The notes beneath the pieces were generated by a model. It saw only the letters and a list, made by a program, of their open reading frames with translations. It did not search any database and was not told the origin of the DNA. A DNA stretch of 64,000 nucleotides. Origin: Lamellibrachia columna (taxonomy: Eukaryota; Annelida; Polychaeta; Sabellida; Siboglinidae). Positions 1 to 35,600 of this stretch are shown here, one piece after another. The position numbers and the translations under genes are program-made. Position 1 is the stretch's first letter; every line of letters starts with the position of its first letter. The stretch covers positions 58,992,010 to 59,056,009 of the forward strand of contig OY759266.1 of the NCBI GenBank assembly GCA_963662155.1, in the 5' to 3' direction.

Positions 1-392
1 TTTTAACAAGATCTAACTGAACCTACATTCTTTTAACAAGATCTAACTGAACCTACATTCTTTTAACAAGATCTAACTGAACCTCCATTCTTTTAACAAG
101 ATCTAACTGAACCTACATTCTTTTAACAAGATCTAACTGAACCTCCATTCTTTTAACAAGATCTAACTGAACCTCCATTCTTTTAACAAGATCTAACTGA
201 ACCTCCATTCTTTTAACAAGATCTAACTGAACCTCCATTCTTTTAACAAGATCTAACTGAACCTCCATTCTTTTAACAAGATCTAACTGAACCTACATTC
301 TTTTAACAAGATCTAACTGAACCTACATTCTTTTAACAAGATCTAACTGAACCTCCATTCTTTTAACAAGATCTAACTGAACCTCCATTCTT
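1..392. repeat. 30-bp minisatellite, 13 copies, runs off the left edge
   Basis: Unit ttttaacaagatctaactga plus acctccattc, with A/C variation at one site. The core aacaagat and the adjoining LINE-like sequence (371-470) suggest it grew from a LINE 3' end. Confidence 0.97.
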
Positions 393-624
393 TAACAGGA
401 TTTTCATCCAAAGCCACAAGTTACTGATAACAGATAGACAAGGAAGCTGATGACTTATTTAACATTCCACAATTGTTCATTGGCACAAATTACACGAGAA
501 TTTTACTAATACTACATTCTGTCTTCTCACTACATTCTGCCCTCTGTATGTACACATGGCATAATTCCTTTATAGTGAAACAGCTCTATTTGTATTTTTA
601 ATTATTACCATATTATGTTCCTAG

Positions 625-22892
<22,268 letters not shown>

Positions 22893-23997
22893 ACAGTGGA
22901 GGTGACACGTCACACACGACCGATGGATGTGTACATGTGTGTAGATACAGATGCTATGTACAATGTACATACACAGGTTGTTGTACACTGTGCTTATTGT
23001 TATCATATATTTATATGTTTGCTGTGATAGCCTTTGTGGCAGTATTGTAGTAACTATAAAACTTGTTTAAATTGTTTACCATGTTGAAATGAGTGATATC
23101 TTGTTTGAACAGCACTAGTATTTTGATGCCATCCTTTAATGTTAAAAAAAATTATTACTAATAATTACAAATTTATGCTTAAGCAGATTTGGAAACGTCA
23201 ATAAGAAAATGTAAAAGTTAAGGTTATAATGTAGCTTTGTGATTTGTACTACTACTATTTTGTGTAGATGAGTTTGTCCTGTGCCAGAGATAAAATGGCT
23301 TGCTAACATTTAAATGCATTCTCAGCATATCAATAGTAATATTAGTAGTAGGCATGTGAGACTTAAGAGTGTATAGCGCACATGTGAATATTTGAGTTTA
23401 CTTTCACACCTACATATGCATGTACAAACACAAGTGTATGCTCACACTATGAAACAAGAAACACAGCTAATGTGAACGGTTTCTTGAATGTCTTATGCAA
23501 ATGTATAGTACTGTTTTAACAGTAGTGATGACTGACAATATGTAATGATTGTTCCACAGACCATGTGCTATAAAAGGTATGTTCTTATAACAAATGGCAA
23601 GATGATATTTGTTGAACATGTTTTCATTTAGCTTCTTTTATATTGTTGCTTTGTTTTTAATAACTTATTTCGTTTTTGCAAATTACTTTTTCCCATACGA
23701 GTCTGTCCATATGCTTCCTCTGTGAATGAAGGGTCCACGGACATGACCATGGTGAAGGGTCCACCCACAAAACCACTGTAGCTTGCTTGTAAAGAATGCA
23801 TTTCATGTTCAATGTTTCCTAGATTGATGTCAGTAGATTGCAATAAATATATTTTGGACAAAGTGAGACTATTCATTTGTAGTCAGTAAGCATCTTTATG
23901 TAGTTCCCTGCGTAGACACTACGAAGAAGTGACTCTTCCAAAAGACACAGGCAAAGTAGCATTAACAAAATTGCCCAAGTGTTGAAACAACACTCCG
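22893..23997 (+). other. Gene 1 3' UTR and flank
   Basis: Unique AT-rich sequence after the stop codon, free of arrays, holding the candidate AATAAA at 23842. Confidence 0.5.
23842..23847 (+). promoter_or_regulatory. Candidate poly(A) signal AATAAA of gene 1
   Basis: AATAAA about 950 bp after the gene 1 stop, inside caataaatat. The 3' UTR would be 22893 to about 23870 and free of arrays, which begin near 24000. No transcript evidence is available. Confidence 0.35.
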
Positions 23998-26900
23998 GAC
24001 CTTTCTACTGACACACACCCCGGTCCTTTCTACTGACACACACCCCGGTCCTTTCTACTGACACACACCCCGGTCCTTTCTACTGACACACACCCCGGTC
24101 CTTTCTACTGACACACCCCCCGGTCCTTTCTACTGACACACACCCCGGTCCTTTCTACTGACACACACCCCGGTCCTCTCGACTGACACACACCCCGGTC
24201 CTCTCGACTGACGCACACCCCGGTCCTCCCGACTGACACACACCCCGGTACTCTCGACTGACAAACATCCCGGTCCTCTCAACTGACACACCTGGTCGTC
24301 TCGACTGACACACACCCCGGTCGTCTCGACTGACACACACCCCGGTCCTCTCGACTGACAAACATCCCGGTCCTCTCGACTGACACACACCCCGGTCCTC
24401 CCGACTGACACACACCCCGGTCCTCTCAACTGACACTCACCATGGTCCTCTCTACTGACACACCCCGGTCCTCTCGACTGACACACACCCCGGTCCTCTC
24501 TACTGACTCACACCCCGGTCCTCTCAACTGACACACACCTCGGTCCTCTCGACTGACACACACCCGGTCCTCCCGACTGATACACACCCCGGTCCTCCCT
24601 ACTGACACACACCCCGGTCCTCTCGACTGACACACATCCCGGTCCTCTCGACTGACACACATCCCGGTCCTCCCGACTGACACACACCCCGGTCCTCTCG
24701 ACTGACACACACCCCGGTCCTCTCAACTGACACACATCCCGGTCCTCTCTACTGACACACCCCGGTCCTCTACTGACACACACCAAGGTCCTCTCAACTG
24801 ACACACACCCCGGTCCTTTCTACTGACACACACCCCGGTCCTCTCTACTGACACACACCCCAGTCCTCTCTACTGACACACACCCCAGTCCTCTCTACTG
24901 ACACACACCCCGGTCCTCTCGACTGACACACACCCCGGTCCTTTCTACTGACACACACCCCGGTCCTTTCTACTGACACACACCCCGGTCCTTTCGACTG
25001 ACACACACCCCGGTCCTTTCGACTGACACACACCCCGGTCCTCTCGACTGACAAACATCCCGGTCCTCTCGACTGACACACACCCCAGTCCTCCCGACTG
25101 ACACACACCCCAGTCCTCTTGACTGACACACACCCCAGTCCTCTCAATTGACACTCACCATGGTCCTCTCTACTGACACACACCCCGGTCCTCTCTACTG
25201 ACTCACACCCCAGTCCTCTCAACTGATACACACCTCGGTCCTCTCGACTGACACACACCCTGGTCCTCCCGACTGATACACACCCTGGTCCTCCCTACTG
25301 ACACACACCCCGGTCCTCTCGACTGACACACATCCCGGTCCTCTCAACTGACACACACCGTGGTCCTCTCTACTGACACACACCCCGGTCCTCTCGACTG
25401 ACACACATCCCGGTCCTCCCGACTGACACACACCCCAGTCCTCTCGACTGACACACACCCCAGTCCTCTCGACTGACACACACCCCGGTCCTCTCTACTG
25501 ACACACACCCCGGTCCTCTACTGACACACACCAAGGTCCTCTCAACTGACACACACCCGGTCCTTTCTACTGACACACACCCCGGTCCTCTCTACCGACA
25601 CATACCTCCAGTCCTCTCTACTGACACACACCCCAGTCCTCTCTACTGACACACACCCCGGTCCTCTCGACTGACACACACCCCGGTCCTCTCAACTGAC
25701 ACACACCGTGGTCCTCTCGACTGACACACACTGCAGTCCTCTTGACTGACACACACCATGGTCCTCTCTACTGACACACACCCCGATCCTCTCAACTGAC
25801 AGATTCCCCAGTCCTCTCTGACACACACCCCAATCCTCTCTACTAACACACACCTCAGTCCTCTCTACTGACACACACACACCCCAGTCCTCTCAACCGA
25901 CACACACCCCGGTCCTCTCGACTGACACACACCCCAGTCCTCTCAACTGACACACACCCCAGTCCTCTCAACTGACACACACCCCGGTCCCCTCAACTGA
26001 CACACACACCAGTCCTCTCTACTGACACACGCCCTGGTCCTCTCAACTGACACACACTGTGGTCCTGTCGACTGACACACACTGCGGTCCTCTTGACTGA
26101 CACACACTGCGGTCCTCTCAACTGACATACCCCAGTCCTCTCTACCGACACATACCCCGGTCCTCTATACTGATACATACCCGTCCTCTCAACTGACACA
26201 CACCGTGGTCCTCTCAACTGACACACACCCTGGTCCTCTCTACTGACACACACCCCGGTCCTCTTGACTGACACACATCCCGGTCCTCCCGACTGACACA
26301 CACCCCAGTCCTCTCGACTGACACACACCCTAGTCCTCTCGACTGACACACACCCCGGTCCTCTCTACTGACACACACCCCGGTCCTCTACTGACACACA
26401 CCAAGGTCCTCTCAACTGACACACACCCGGTCCTTTCTACTGACACACACCCCGGTCCTCTCTACTGACACATACCCCCAGTCCTCTCTACTGACACACA
26501 CCCCAGTCCTCTCTACTGACACACACCCCGGTCCTCTCGACTGACACACACCCCGGTCCTCACAACTGACACACACCGTGGTCCTCTCGACTGACACACA
26601 CTGCGGTCCTCTTGACTGACACACACCGTGGTCCTCTCTACTGACACACACCCCGATCCTCTCAACTGACAGATTCCCCAGTCCTCTCTACTGACACACA
26701 CCCCAGTCCTCTCTACTAACACACACCTCAGTCCTCTCTACTGACACACACACACCCCAGTCCTCTCAACTGACACACACCCCGGTCCTCTCGACTGACA
26801 CACACCCCAGTCCTCTCAACTGACACACACCCCAGTCCTCTCAACTGACACACACCCCGGTCCCCTCAACTGACACACACACCAGTCCTCTCTACTGACA

Positions 26901-27295
26901 CACACCCCGGTCCTCTCAACTGACACACACTGTGGTCCTGTCGACTGACACACACTGCGGTCCTCTTGACTGACACATACTGCGGTCCTCTTGACTGACA
27001 CACACCGTGGTCCTCTCTACTGACATACCCCAGTCCTCTCTACCGACACATACCCCGGTCCTCTATACTGATACATACCCGTCCTCTCAACTGACACACA
27101 CCGTGGTCCTCTCAACTGACACACACACCGCGATCCTCTTGACTGACATACACCGTGGTCCTCTCTACTGACACACACCCCGGTCCTCTCAACTGACATA
27201 CCCCAGTCCTCTCTACTGACACACAGCCCGGTCCTCTCTACTGACACATACCCCGGTCCTCTCAACTGAAACACACCCCAGTCCTCTGTACTGAC
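23998..27295. repeat. 25-bp minisatellite between the genes, about 130 copies
   Basis: Unit ccccggtcctctcgactgac plus acaca. Its right end runs into a tRNA-like SINE head (27284-27330). A segment is duplicated at a distance of about 870 bp. Confidence 0.97.
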
Positions 27296-27330
27296 AGTCC
27301 AATGCTTTAACCACTGAGCTAGGTTCAAAG
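27284..27330 (-). mobile_element. tRNA-like SINE head fragment
   Basis: On the minus strand, gaacctagctcagtggttaa followed by agcattggactg matches the D-arm/A-box region of a tRNA-derived SINE. The expected T-arm is missing, replaced by the 25-bp array, whose unit resembles the sequence just after the A box. Confidence 0.55.
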
Positions 27331-28559
27331 AATAAGTTTTTTTACAATTCTGTGGTAGCCATCTTGGATTTTCCCATTTTTTATTTCATCAAGGGTGCGA
27401 ACTCCACACCCAACTGGACATTATTACACAGGGTGTTTTTAAATTATCTTACCAATTTTTAATGTGAATAACTACTAAATAACTCTGTAATAAACATAGA
27501 AGCTTGTAGTTTGCATAATCTCATATCCCAATTCAATGAGTTTATATTGACAGTGTTTTCTTGTCAGGTGTCTAGAGTGAGAAGAGTAACCTCAAAAACC
27601 AAAATGGCGACCGTGCAAGAGAAGACTCGATGCGTTGCGTGGGCTGCGGAGACCAAATGAATGTCTTGTGCTGCAATCTGCCATTTTGCTGCAGTATTAA
27701 CTACAGTTTGTAGATGTACATATGATGCCATCTGTGAATGATACGCAGCAAGGTTCTTGTTGCATGTTGTTCTCATGTAACACTCCGAAACATCGGCTCT
27801 GATGAAACTATTTGATTTTTAAGGCTACGCTAGTCACTTGATTGGCACCTGAAAAGAAAACTCTCAGTATAAACTTGTTGAGTTGGGTTGGGCTACAAGA
27901 TGTTGCAACCTACATACTTCTGTCTGCTAATTATTTTTTATTTACATTAAAAATAGGTAAGCTAATTTAGGAACACCCTGGACTGTATATATACGCTAGA
28001 GATGAACACTACAAAATAATAAAAACTTAATCCAGGAAAGAGGTCAAAAGTAGCTCTTTACTTGCACGACTCTGCAGTCGACACCAGCAACAACACATCC
28101 ACACATGAGAGATGTCTGCTCATGACGAAATAAAGCTGTTTACTTTAAAAAAAACTGGTCAATGTCCACTGAAGACAGTGACTCTTCTATCATGTTTTGT
28201 GCTACTACTGTCAAGTTTAGTAGACACATTTAAAACTTGAATTAATACCCTCTGTGAGGCATTAAACAGATCTGGTAATCTCGGCAATGAAATGGTTTGA
28301 CAATTTAATTATATATATTATGACATATGAACTCTAAAGCTTTGCCCACAAGTGATTAGCATGATGTGACAAATACATAAATGTACATTATGACATTAAA
28401 ACCTGTTACTTCCAAACAGAATGTTCATGTCAAGATTCAAGAATGCATGGCAAGATTCAGGTAAATGTGGTTTAAAGTTCACTTCAGGTTGTGCATTCTA
28501 AGAATGCTGGATGTAATCAAGTAACTTCATGTAAATAAAAAAATAATAGGCCATATTCT
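27331..28559. other. Space between the two gene ends, no gene seen
   Basis: Unique AT-rich sequence with only short frames on either strand. AATAAA at 28124 is on the + strand and I cannot tie it to a gene. Confidence 0.5.
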
Positions 28560-28920
28560 GTACAAAGTTGACTGCACATATTCTTACTTGAATAGACCTG
28601 CATATATTCTCTTACTTGAATAGACCTGCATATATTCTCTTACTTGAAATAAAACTATTCAAAAGAGCAGTTAAAATGTAATCATGTGGTGGTCTGTACA
28701 TTTATAATTAGGTTAATAAATATATATATATTTTTTTCATATGTCTACTTGAATTTTGGTTGTGTTGCTGTGGGGCCAATATTAGGGAGTTGTTTGTCTA
28801 TAACCATTATGGTTGTGTTGCTGTGGTGCCAGTTTTAGGGAGTTAGTGTGTGTCTATAACCATTATGGTTGTGTTGCTGTGGAGCCAATCTTAGGGAGTT
28901 AGTGTTTGTCTATAACCACA
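28560..28920. repeat. Two short tandem repeats, three copies each
   Basis: A 27-bp unit (acttgaatagacctgcatat, 28587-28650) and a unit of about 55 bp (ggttgtgttgctgtggggcc, 28757-28920), both downstream of the TMC stop. Confidence 0.85.
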
Positions 28921-28929
28921 TCGGAAATG

Positions 28930-29350
28930 ACATTTTAACATCACAAGTTTCAATACCTACAAATGTCACATTTATATTGTCAGTTTCAACAACTGCAGAT
29001 GTCACACAATGTCATTTACACGATTAGTTTAAATAACTACAACTGTCCCATTTACCTCATCAGCTTCAATAACTACACATATCACATCATTTATATGATT
29101 AGTTTCAATTATTACAAATGTCTCATTTATATCATCAGTCACAATAACTACATATGTCATTTATATGATTAGTTTCAATAAATGCAAATATCACATTCAT
29201 ATCATCAGTTTCAATAACTACAGATGTCACATAATGTAATTTACATGATTAGTTTCAATAACTACAATTGTCACATTCATATCAGTTTCAATAACTGTAA
29301 ATATCACATTCATATTATTTTCAATATGTCACATTTTTATCATCATTTCC
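28930..29350. repeat. Imperfect repeat of about 36 bp, roughly 11 copies
   Basis: Core caataactacaaatgtcaca with tttatatcatcagttt, directly 3' of the TMC stop and possibly within its 3' UTR. Confidence 0.85.
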
Positions 29351-29466
29351 AAAGCATGTGTAACACGGTATCTATTTCATTGGGTTCAGATGTATAAATA
29401 TATATAATGACATCTTATATAACATTTGTATCATCTCTTTCAAGGGTGCTGTTGTTATGTGCCCCA

Positions 29467-29681
29467 CTACAAGCCAGCAGTATATTGTTGCCCTGTGGAA
29501 TAGGGTAGATTGGGCCTAGTTGTAGGAGAGTTCTCTCTGTATCCCGGATTCATGACATCGACGGGGGCCTCCTGGCTGGCCCTAAAGTAGTCGTTGTCAT
29601 ATGTCTCAGGCGGTACCCGTGTCGGGGATTCGTAGCTGTCTCTTGGATCATTGTTGTTGTCTCGGCCACCAGCTATCCCAC
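29467..29681 (-). CDS. TMC: TMC exon 16, C-terminal tail and stop
   Basis: Acceptor tacaccag, 215 nt from phase 1 to a TAG stop. Encodes a polar tail rich in Asp, Pro and Tyr ([20 protein letters not shown], later [10 protein letters not shown]). The long open frame in correct phase supports it, but this tail is not conserved in families I know. Confidence 0.78.
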
Positions 29682-32600
29682 CTGGTGTACAGGTACATAA
29701 AGGTTCTGTCTATGGTCGTGAAAAGAGAGTATAGCTATTCAAAATCTGACAACATTGTTAACATTTTTAACGAGATTTACATATATTTGTCAATTTTGTT
29801 TTTAAACATATTCATGCTGCTAGCATTTATACAATCTATAAATAATTTGTTCCATTAATTTTTTGTCCTCTGGAAAAACAAGTATTTCCTGATATCTACA
29901 GTGATCCTTTACTAATGCTACCTCACGTCCTCTAGTTCTACTATCTTTCTTGAATGAGAAAAAATATTTCTATAAATCTTTTTGTAGATGTTGTTTATCA
30001 CCATAATTTTTAATCTTTCTAAACACTTTTGTTTCATTCACAAAAAATTTGCTGATGCGTAGATGGCACATCACTTCTAGGAAGTCAAGTATCGCAGACG
30101 CACTTATCAGTATATTCCATTTATAGGAACACATACAAAAACACATATTTACTAATCCAACATTCGAACTATAGATGAGTACATTTACCCAGGCCAGTCT
30201 ATTAGTTTTGAATGATGATGTGAGCGGCCGCACCCAATAGGGAATAAAACGGTTGGAGAAAAATTACAAGTCTATTGTTGATCTACAGATGGGCCATATA
30301 TACAGGTGAGGAAACAGCAAGAGAAAGATGACAGGAACTATTGACTTGTATGACAAGACTATCTGATGACACTCTAGTTCTCACCATTCGGCTGAGGGTT
30401 GAGTGTTTCAACTGGAGGCTGTGTCGCATGGTGACGGGTGCCCTTCACATTCGCACCATTGCGCACATGCTGTGCCACTTTCTTAAGGAAGTTCTTGTCC
30501 TTGCCTTCCTGTGAGTGAACAACCACGGCCATCAGTATACACTCATCCACACAGCAAGCTCCTGGTGAACAACCACGGCCATCAGTACACTCATCCACAC
30601 AGCAGGCTCCTGATGAACAACCACGGCCATCAGTACACTCATCCACACAGCAGGCTCTTGATGAACAACCACGGCCATCAGTACACTCATCCACACAGCA
30701 AGCTCCTGATGAACAACCATGGCCATCAGTACACTCATCCACACAGCAAGCTCCTGATGAACAACCACGGCCATCAGTACACTCATCCACACAGCAGGCT
30801 CCTGATGAACAACCACGGCCATCAGTACACTCATCCACACAGCAAGCTCCTGATGAACAACCACGGCCATCAGTACACTCATCCACACAGTAAGCTCCTG
30901 ATGAACAACCACGGCCATCAGTACACTCATCCACACAGCAGGCTCCTGATGAACAACCACGACCATCAGTACACTCATCCACACAGCAGGCTCTTGATGA
31001 ACAACCACGGCCATCAGTACACTCATCCACACGGCAAGCTCCTGATGAACAACCACGGCCATCAGTACACTCATCCACACAGCAGGCTTCTGATGAACAA
31101 CCACGGCCGTCAGCACACTCATCCACACAGCAAGCTCCTCATGAACAACCACGGCCATTAGTACACTCATCCACACAGCAGGCTCCTGATGAACAACCAC
31201 GGCCATCAGTACACTCATCCACACAGCAGGCTCCTGATGAACAACCACGGCCATCAGTACACTCATCCACACAGCAGGCTCCTGATGAACAACCACGGCC
31301 ATCAGTACACTCATCCACACAGCAGGCTCCTGATGAACAACCACGGCCATCAGTACACTCATCCACACAGCAGGCTCCTGATGAACAACCACGGCCATCA
31401 GTACACTGATCCACACAGCAGGCTCCTGATGAACAACCACGGCCATCAGTACACTGATCCACACAGCAGGCTCCTGATGAACAACCACGGTCATCAGTAC
31501 ACTCATCCACACAGCAAGCTCCTGATGAACAACCATGGCCATCAGTACACTCATCCACACAGCAAGCTCCTGATGAACAACCATGGCCATCAGTACACTC
31601 ATCCTCACAGCAAGCTCCTGATGAACAACCACAGCCATCAGTATACACTCATCCACACAGCAAGCTCCTGATGAACAACCACGGCCATCAGTACACTCAT
31701 CCACACAGCAAGCTCCTGATGAACAACCATGGCCATCAGTACACTCATCCACACAGCAAGCTCCTGATGAACAACCACGGCCATCAGTACACTCATCCTC
31801 ACAGCAAGCTCCTGATGAACAACCACAGCCATCAGTATACACTCATCCACACAGCAAGCTCCTGATGAACAACCACGGCCATCAGTACACTCATCCACAC
31901 AGCAAGCTCCTGACGAACAACCATGGCCATCAGTACACTCATCCACACAGCAAGCTCCTGATGAACAACCACGGCCATCAGTACACTCATCCACACAGTA
32001 AGCTCCTGATGAACAACCACGGCCATCAGTACACTCATCCACACAGCAAGCTCCTGATGAACAACCACGGCCATCAGTACACTCATCCACACAGCAAGCT
32101 CCTGATGAACAACCACGGCCATCAGTACACTCATCCACACAGCAAGCTCCTGATGAACAACCACGGCCATCAGTACACTCATCCACACAGTAAGCTCCTG
32201 ATGAACAACCACGGCCATCAGTACACTCATCCACACAGCAGGCTCCTGATGAACAACCATGGCCATCAGTACACTCATCCACACAGTAAGCTCCTGATGA
32301 ACAACCATGGCCATCAGTACACTCATCCACACAGCAAGCTCCTGATGAACAACCACGGCCATCAGTACACTCATCCACACAGCAAGCTCCTGATGAACAA
32401 CCACGGCCATCAGTACACTCATCCACACGGCAAGCTCCTGATGAACAACCACGGCCATCAGTACACTCATCCACACAGCAAGCTCCTGATGAACAACCAC
32501 GGCCATCAGTACACTCATCCACACAGCAAGCTCCTGATGAACAACCACGGCCATCAGTACACTCATCCACACAGCAAGCTCCTGATGAACAACCACGGCC

Positions 32601-35600
32601 ATCAGTACACTCATCCACACAGCAAGCTCCTGATGAACAACCACGGCCATCAGTACACTCATCCACACAGCAAGCTCCTGATGAACAACCACGGCCATCA
32701 GTACACTCATCCACACAGCAAGCTCCTGATGAACAACCACGGCCATCAGTACACTCATCCACACAGCAAGCTCCTGATGAACAACCACGGCCATCAGTAC
32801 ACTCATCCACACAGCAAGCTCCTGATGAGCAACCACGGCCATCAGTACACTCATCCACACAGCAAGCTCCTGATGAACAACCACGGCCATCAGTACACTC
32901 ATCCACACAGCAAGCTCCTGATGAACAACCACGGCCATCAGTACACTCATCCACACAGCAAGCTCCTGATGAACAACCACGGCCATCAGTACACTCATCC
33001 ACACAGCAAGCTCCTGATGAGCAACCACGGCCATCAGTACACTCATCCACACAGCAAGCTCCTGATGAACAACCACGGCCATCAGTACACTCATCCACAC
33101 AGCAAGCTCCTGATGAACAACCACGGCCATCAGTACACTCATCCACACAGCAAGCTCCTGATGAGCAACCACGGCCATCAGTACACTCATCCACACAGCA
33201 AGCTCCTGATGAACAACCACGGCCATCAGTACACTCATCCACACAGCAAGCTCCTGATGAACAACCACGGCCATCAGTACACTCATCCACACAGCAAGCT
33301 CCTGATGAACAACCACGGCCATCAGTACACTCATCCACACAGCAAGCTCCTGACGAACAACCACGGCCATCAGTACACTCATCCACACAGCAAGCTCCTG
33401 ACAAACAACCACGGCCATCAGTACACTCATCCACACAGCAAGCTCCTGACGAACAACCACGGCCATCAGTACACTCATCCACACAGCAAGCTCCTGACGA
33501 ACAACCACGGCCATCAGTACACTCATCCACACAGCAAGCTCCTGGTGAACAACCACGGCCATCAGTACACTCATCCACACAGCAAGCTCCTGACAAACAA
33601 CCACGGCCATCTGTACACTCATCAACACAGCAAGCTCCTGATGAGCAACCACGGCCATCAGTACACTCATCCACACAGCAAGCTCCTGACAAACAACCAC
33701 GGCCATCTGTACACTCATCAACACAGCAAGCTCCTGATGAGCAACCACGGCCATCAGTACACTCATCCACACAGTAAGCTCCTGATGAACAACCACGGCC
33801 ATCTGTACACTCATCCACACAGCAAGCTCCTGATGAGCAACCACGGCCATCAGTACACTCATCCACACAGTAAGCTCCTGATGAGCAACCACGGCCATCA
33901 GTACACTCATCCACACAGCAAGCTCCTGATGAGCAACCACGGCCATCAGTACACTCATCCACACAGTAAGCTCCTGATGAACAACCACGGCCATCTGTAC
34001 ACTCATCCACACAGCAAGCTCCTGATGAGCAACCACGGCCATCAGTACACTCATCCACACAGTAAGCTCCTGATGAACAACCACGGCCATCTGTACACTC
34101 ATCCACACAGCAAGCTCCTGATGAGCAACCACGGCCATCAGTACACTCATCCACACAGTAAGCTCCTGATGAGCAACCACGGCCATCAGTACACTCATCC
34201 ACACAGCAAGCTCCTGATGAGCAACCACGGCCATCAGTACACTCATCCACACAGTAAGCTCCTGATGAACAACCACGGCCATCTGTACACTCATCCACAC
34301 AGCAAGCTCCTGATGAGCAACCACGGCCATCAGTACACTCATCCACACAGTAAGCTCCTGATGAACAACCACGGCCATCAGTACACTCATCCACACAGCA
34401 AGCTCCTGACAAACAACCACGGCCATCTGTACACTCATCAACACAGCAAGCTCCTGATGAGCAACCACGGCCATCAGTACACTCATCCACACAGCAAGCT
34501 CCTGACAAACAACCACGGCCATCTGTACACTCATCAACACAGCAAGCTCCTGATGAGCAACCACGGCCATCAGTACACTCATCCACACAGTAAGCTCCTG
34601 ATGAACAACCACGGCCATCTGTACACTCATCCACACAGCAAGCTCCTGATGAGCAACCACGGCCATCAGTACACTCATCCACACAGTAAGCTCCTGATGA
34701 GCAACCACGGCCATCAGTACACTCATCCACACAGCAAGCTCCTGATGAGCAACCACGGCCATCAGTACACTCATCCACACAGTAAGCTCCTGATGAACAA
34801 CCACGGCCATCTGTACACTCATCCACACAGCAAGCTCCTGATGAGCAACCACGGCCATCAGTACACTCATCCACACAGTAAGCTCCTGACAAACAACCAC
34901 GGCCATCAGTACACTCATCCACACAGTAAGCTCCTGACAAACAACCACGGCCATCTGTACACTCATCCACACAGTAAGCTCCTGATGAGCAGCATAATCA
35001 CATAGGTTTGTTCCCGGTCTTACAGATTTCCGCTGCCAAACTTAAAGCTTACAGGTGTACAATACTCACAGTTGGCACCTATGTAGCTTAAAGGTGTACA
35101 ATACTCACAGTTGGCACCTATGTAGCTTAAAGGTGTACAATACTCACAGTTGGCACCTATGTAGCTTAAAGGTGTACAATACTCACAGTTGGCACCTATG
35201 TAGCTTAAAGGTGTACAATACTCACAGTTGGCACCTATGTAGCTTACAGGTGTACAATACTCACAGTTGGCACCTATGTAGCTTACATGCCATTAAAAAC
35301 AGATGCAACACAATTGGTAAGTCACTAAATTTGGATGTTATTCAATCCAAATGTCACAAAACTTGGACACACTGACTGAATAAATCATAAATCACAACTC
35401 AGATATCATTAAGCTGTGCTAAAATGTGCTAACTAAACCTATCTAACAGAGCAGCACTTTGGGTAGTGCTTTCACAAATAAATTACACTGATGATAATGC
35501 AGAATCCAAATTGATATGATCTATCGATTGAATAAATATTATATATTTAATGTCACAACTAGTCTTATTTAAATGGAATAAAAACAACGATTGCTTGAAA

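Noticed and set aside
27284..27330. Functional tRNA gene on the minus strand
   Set aside because: Only the D-arm side is tRNA-like; no acceptor stem or T-arm, so a SINE head is more likely.
30374..30384. TMC stop codon at 30374-30376
   Set aside because: A strong donor (ATG|gtgaga) comes first and exon 16 continues in the right phase for 71 codons. The early stop may still be used in an unspliced form.
30515..34998. CRISPR array
   Set aside because: Repeats are contiguous with no unique spacers, and the sequence is animal nuclear DNA. The same applies to the other arrays.
31638..35005. Cys-rich ([16 protein letters not shown]) and His-rich long ORFs
   Set aside because: The Cys pattern looks like a secreted EGF-like or toxin-like repeat, but it is exactly periodic with the 48-bp array and lies in TMC intron 14.
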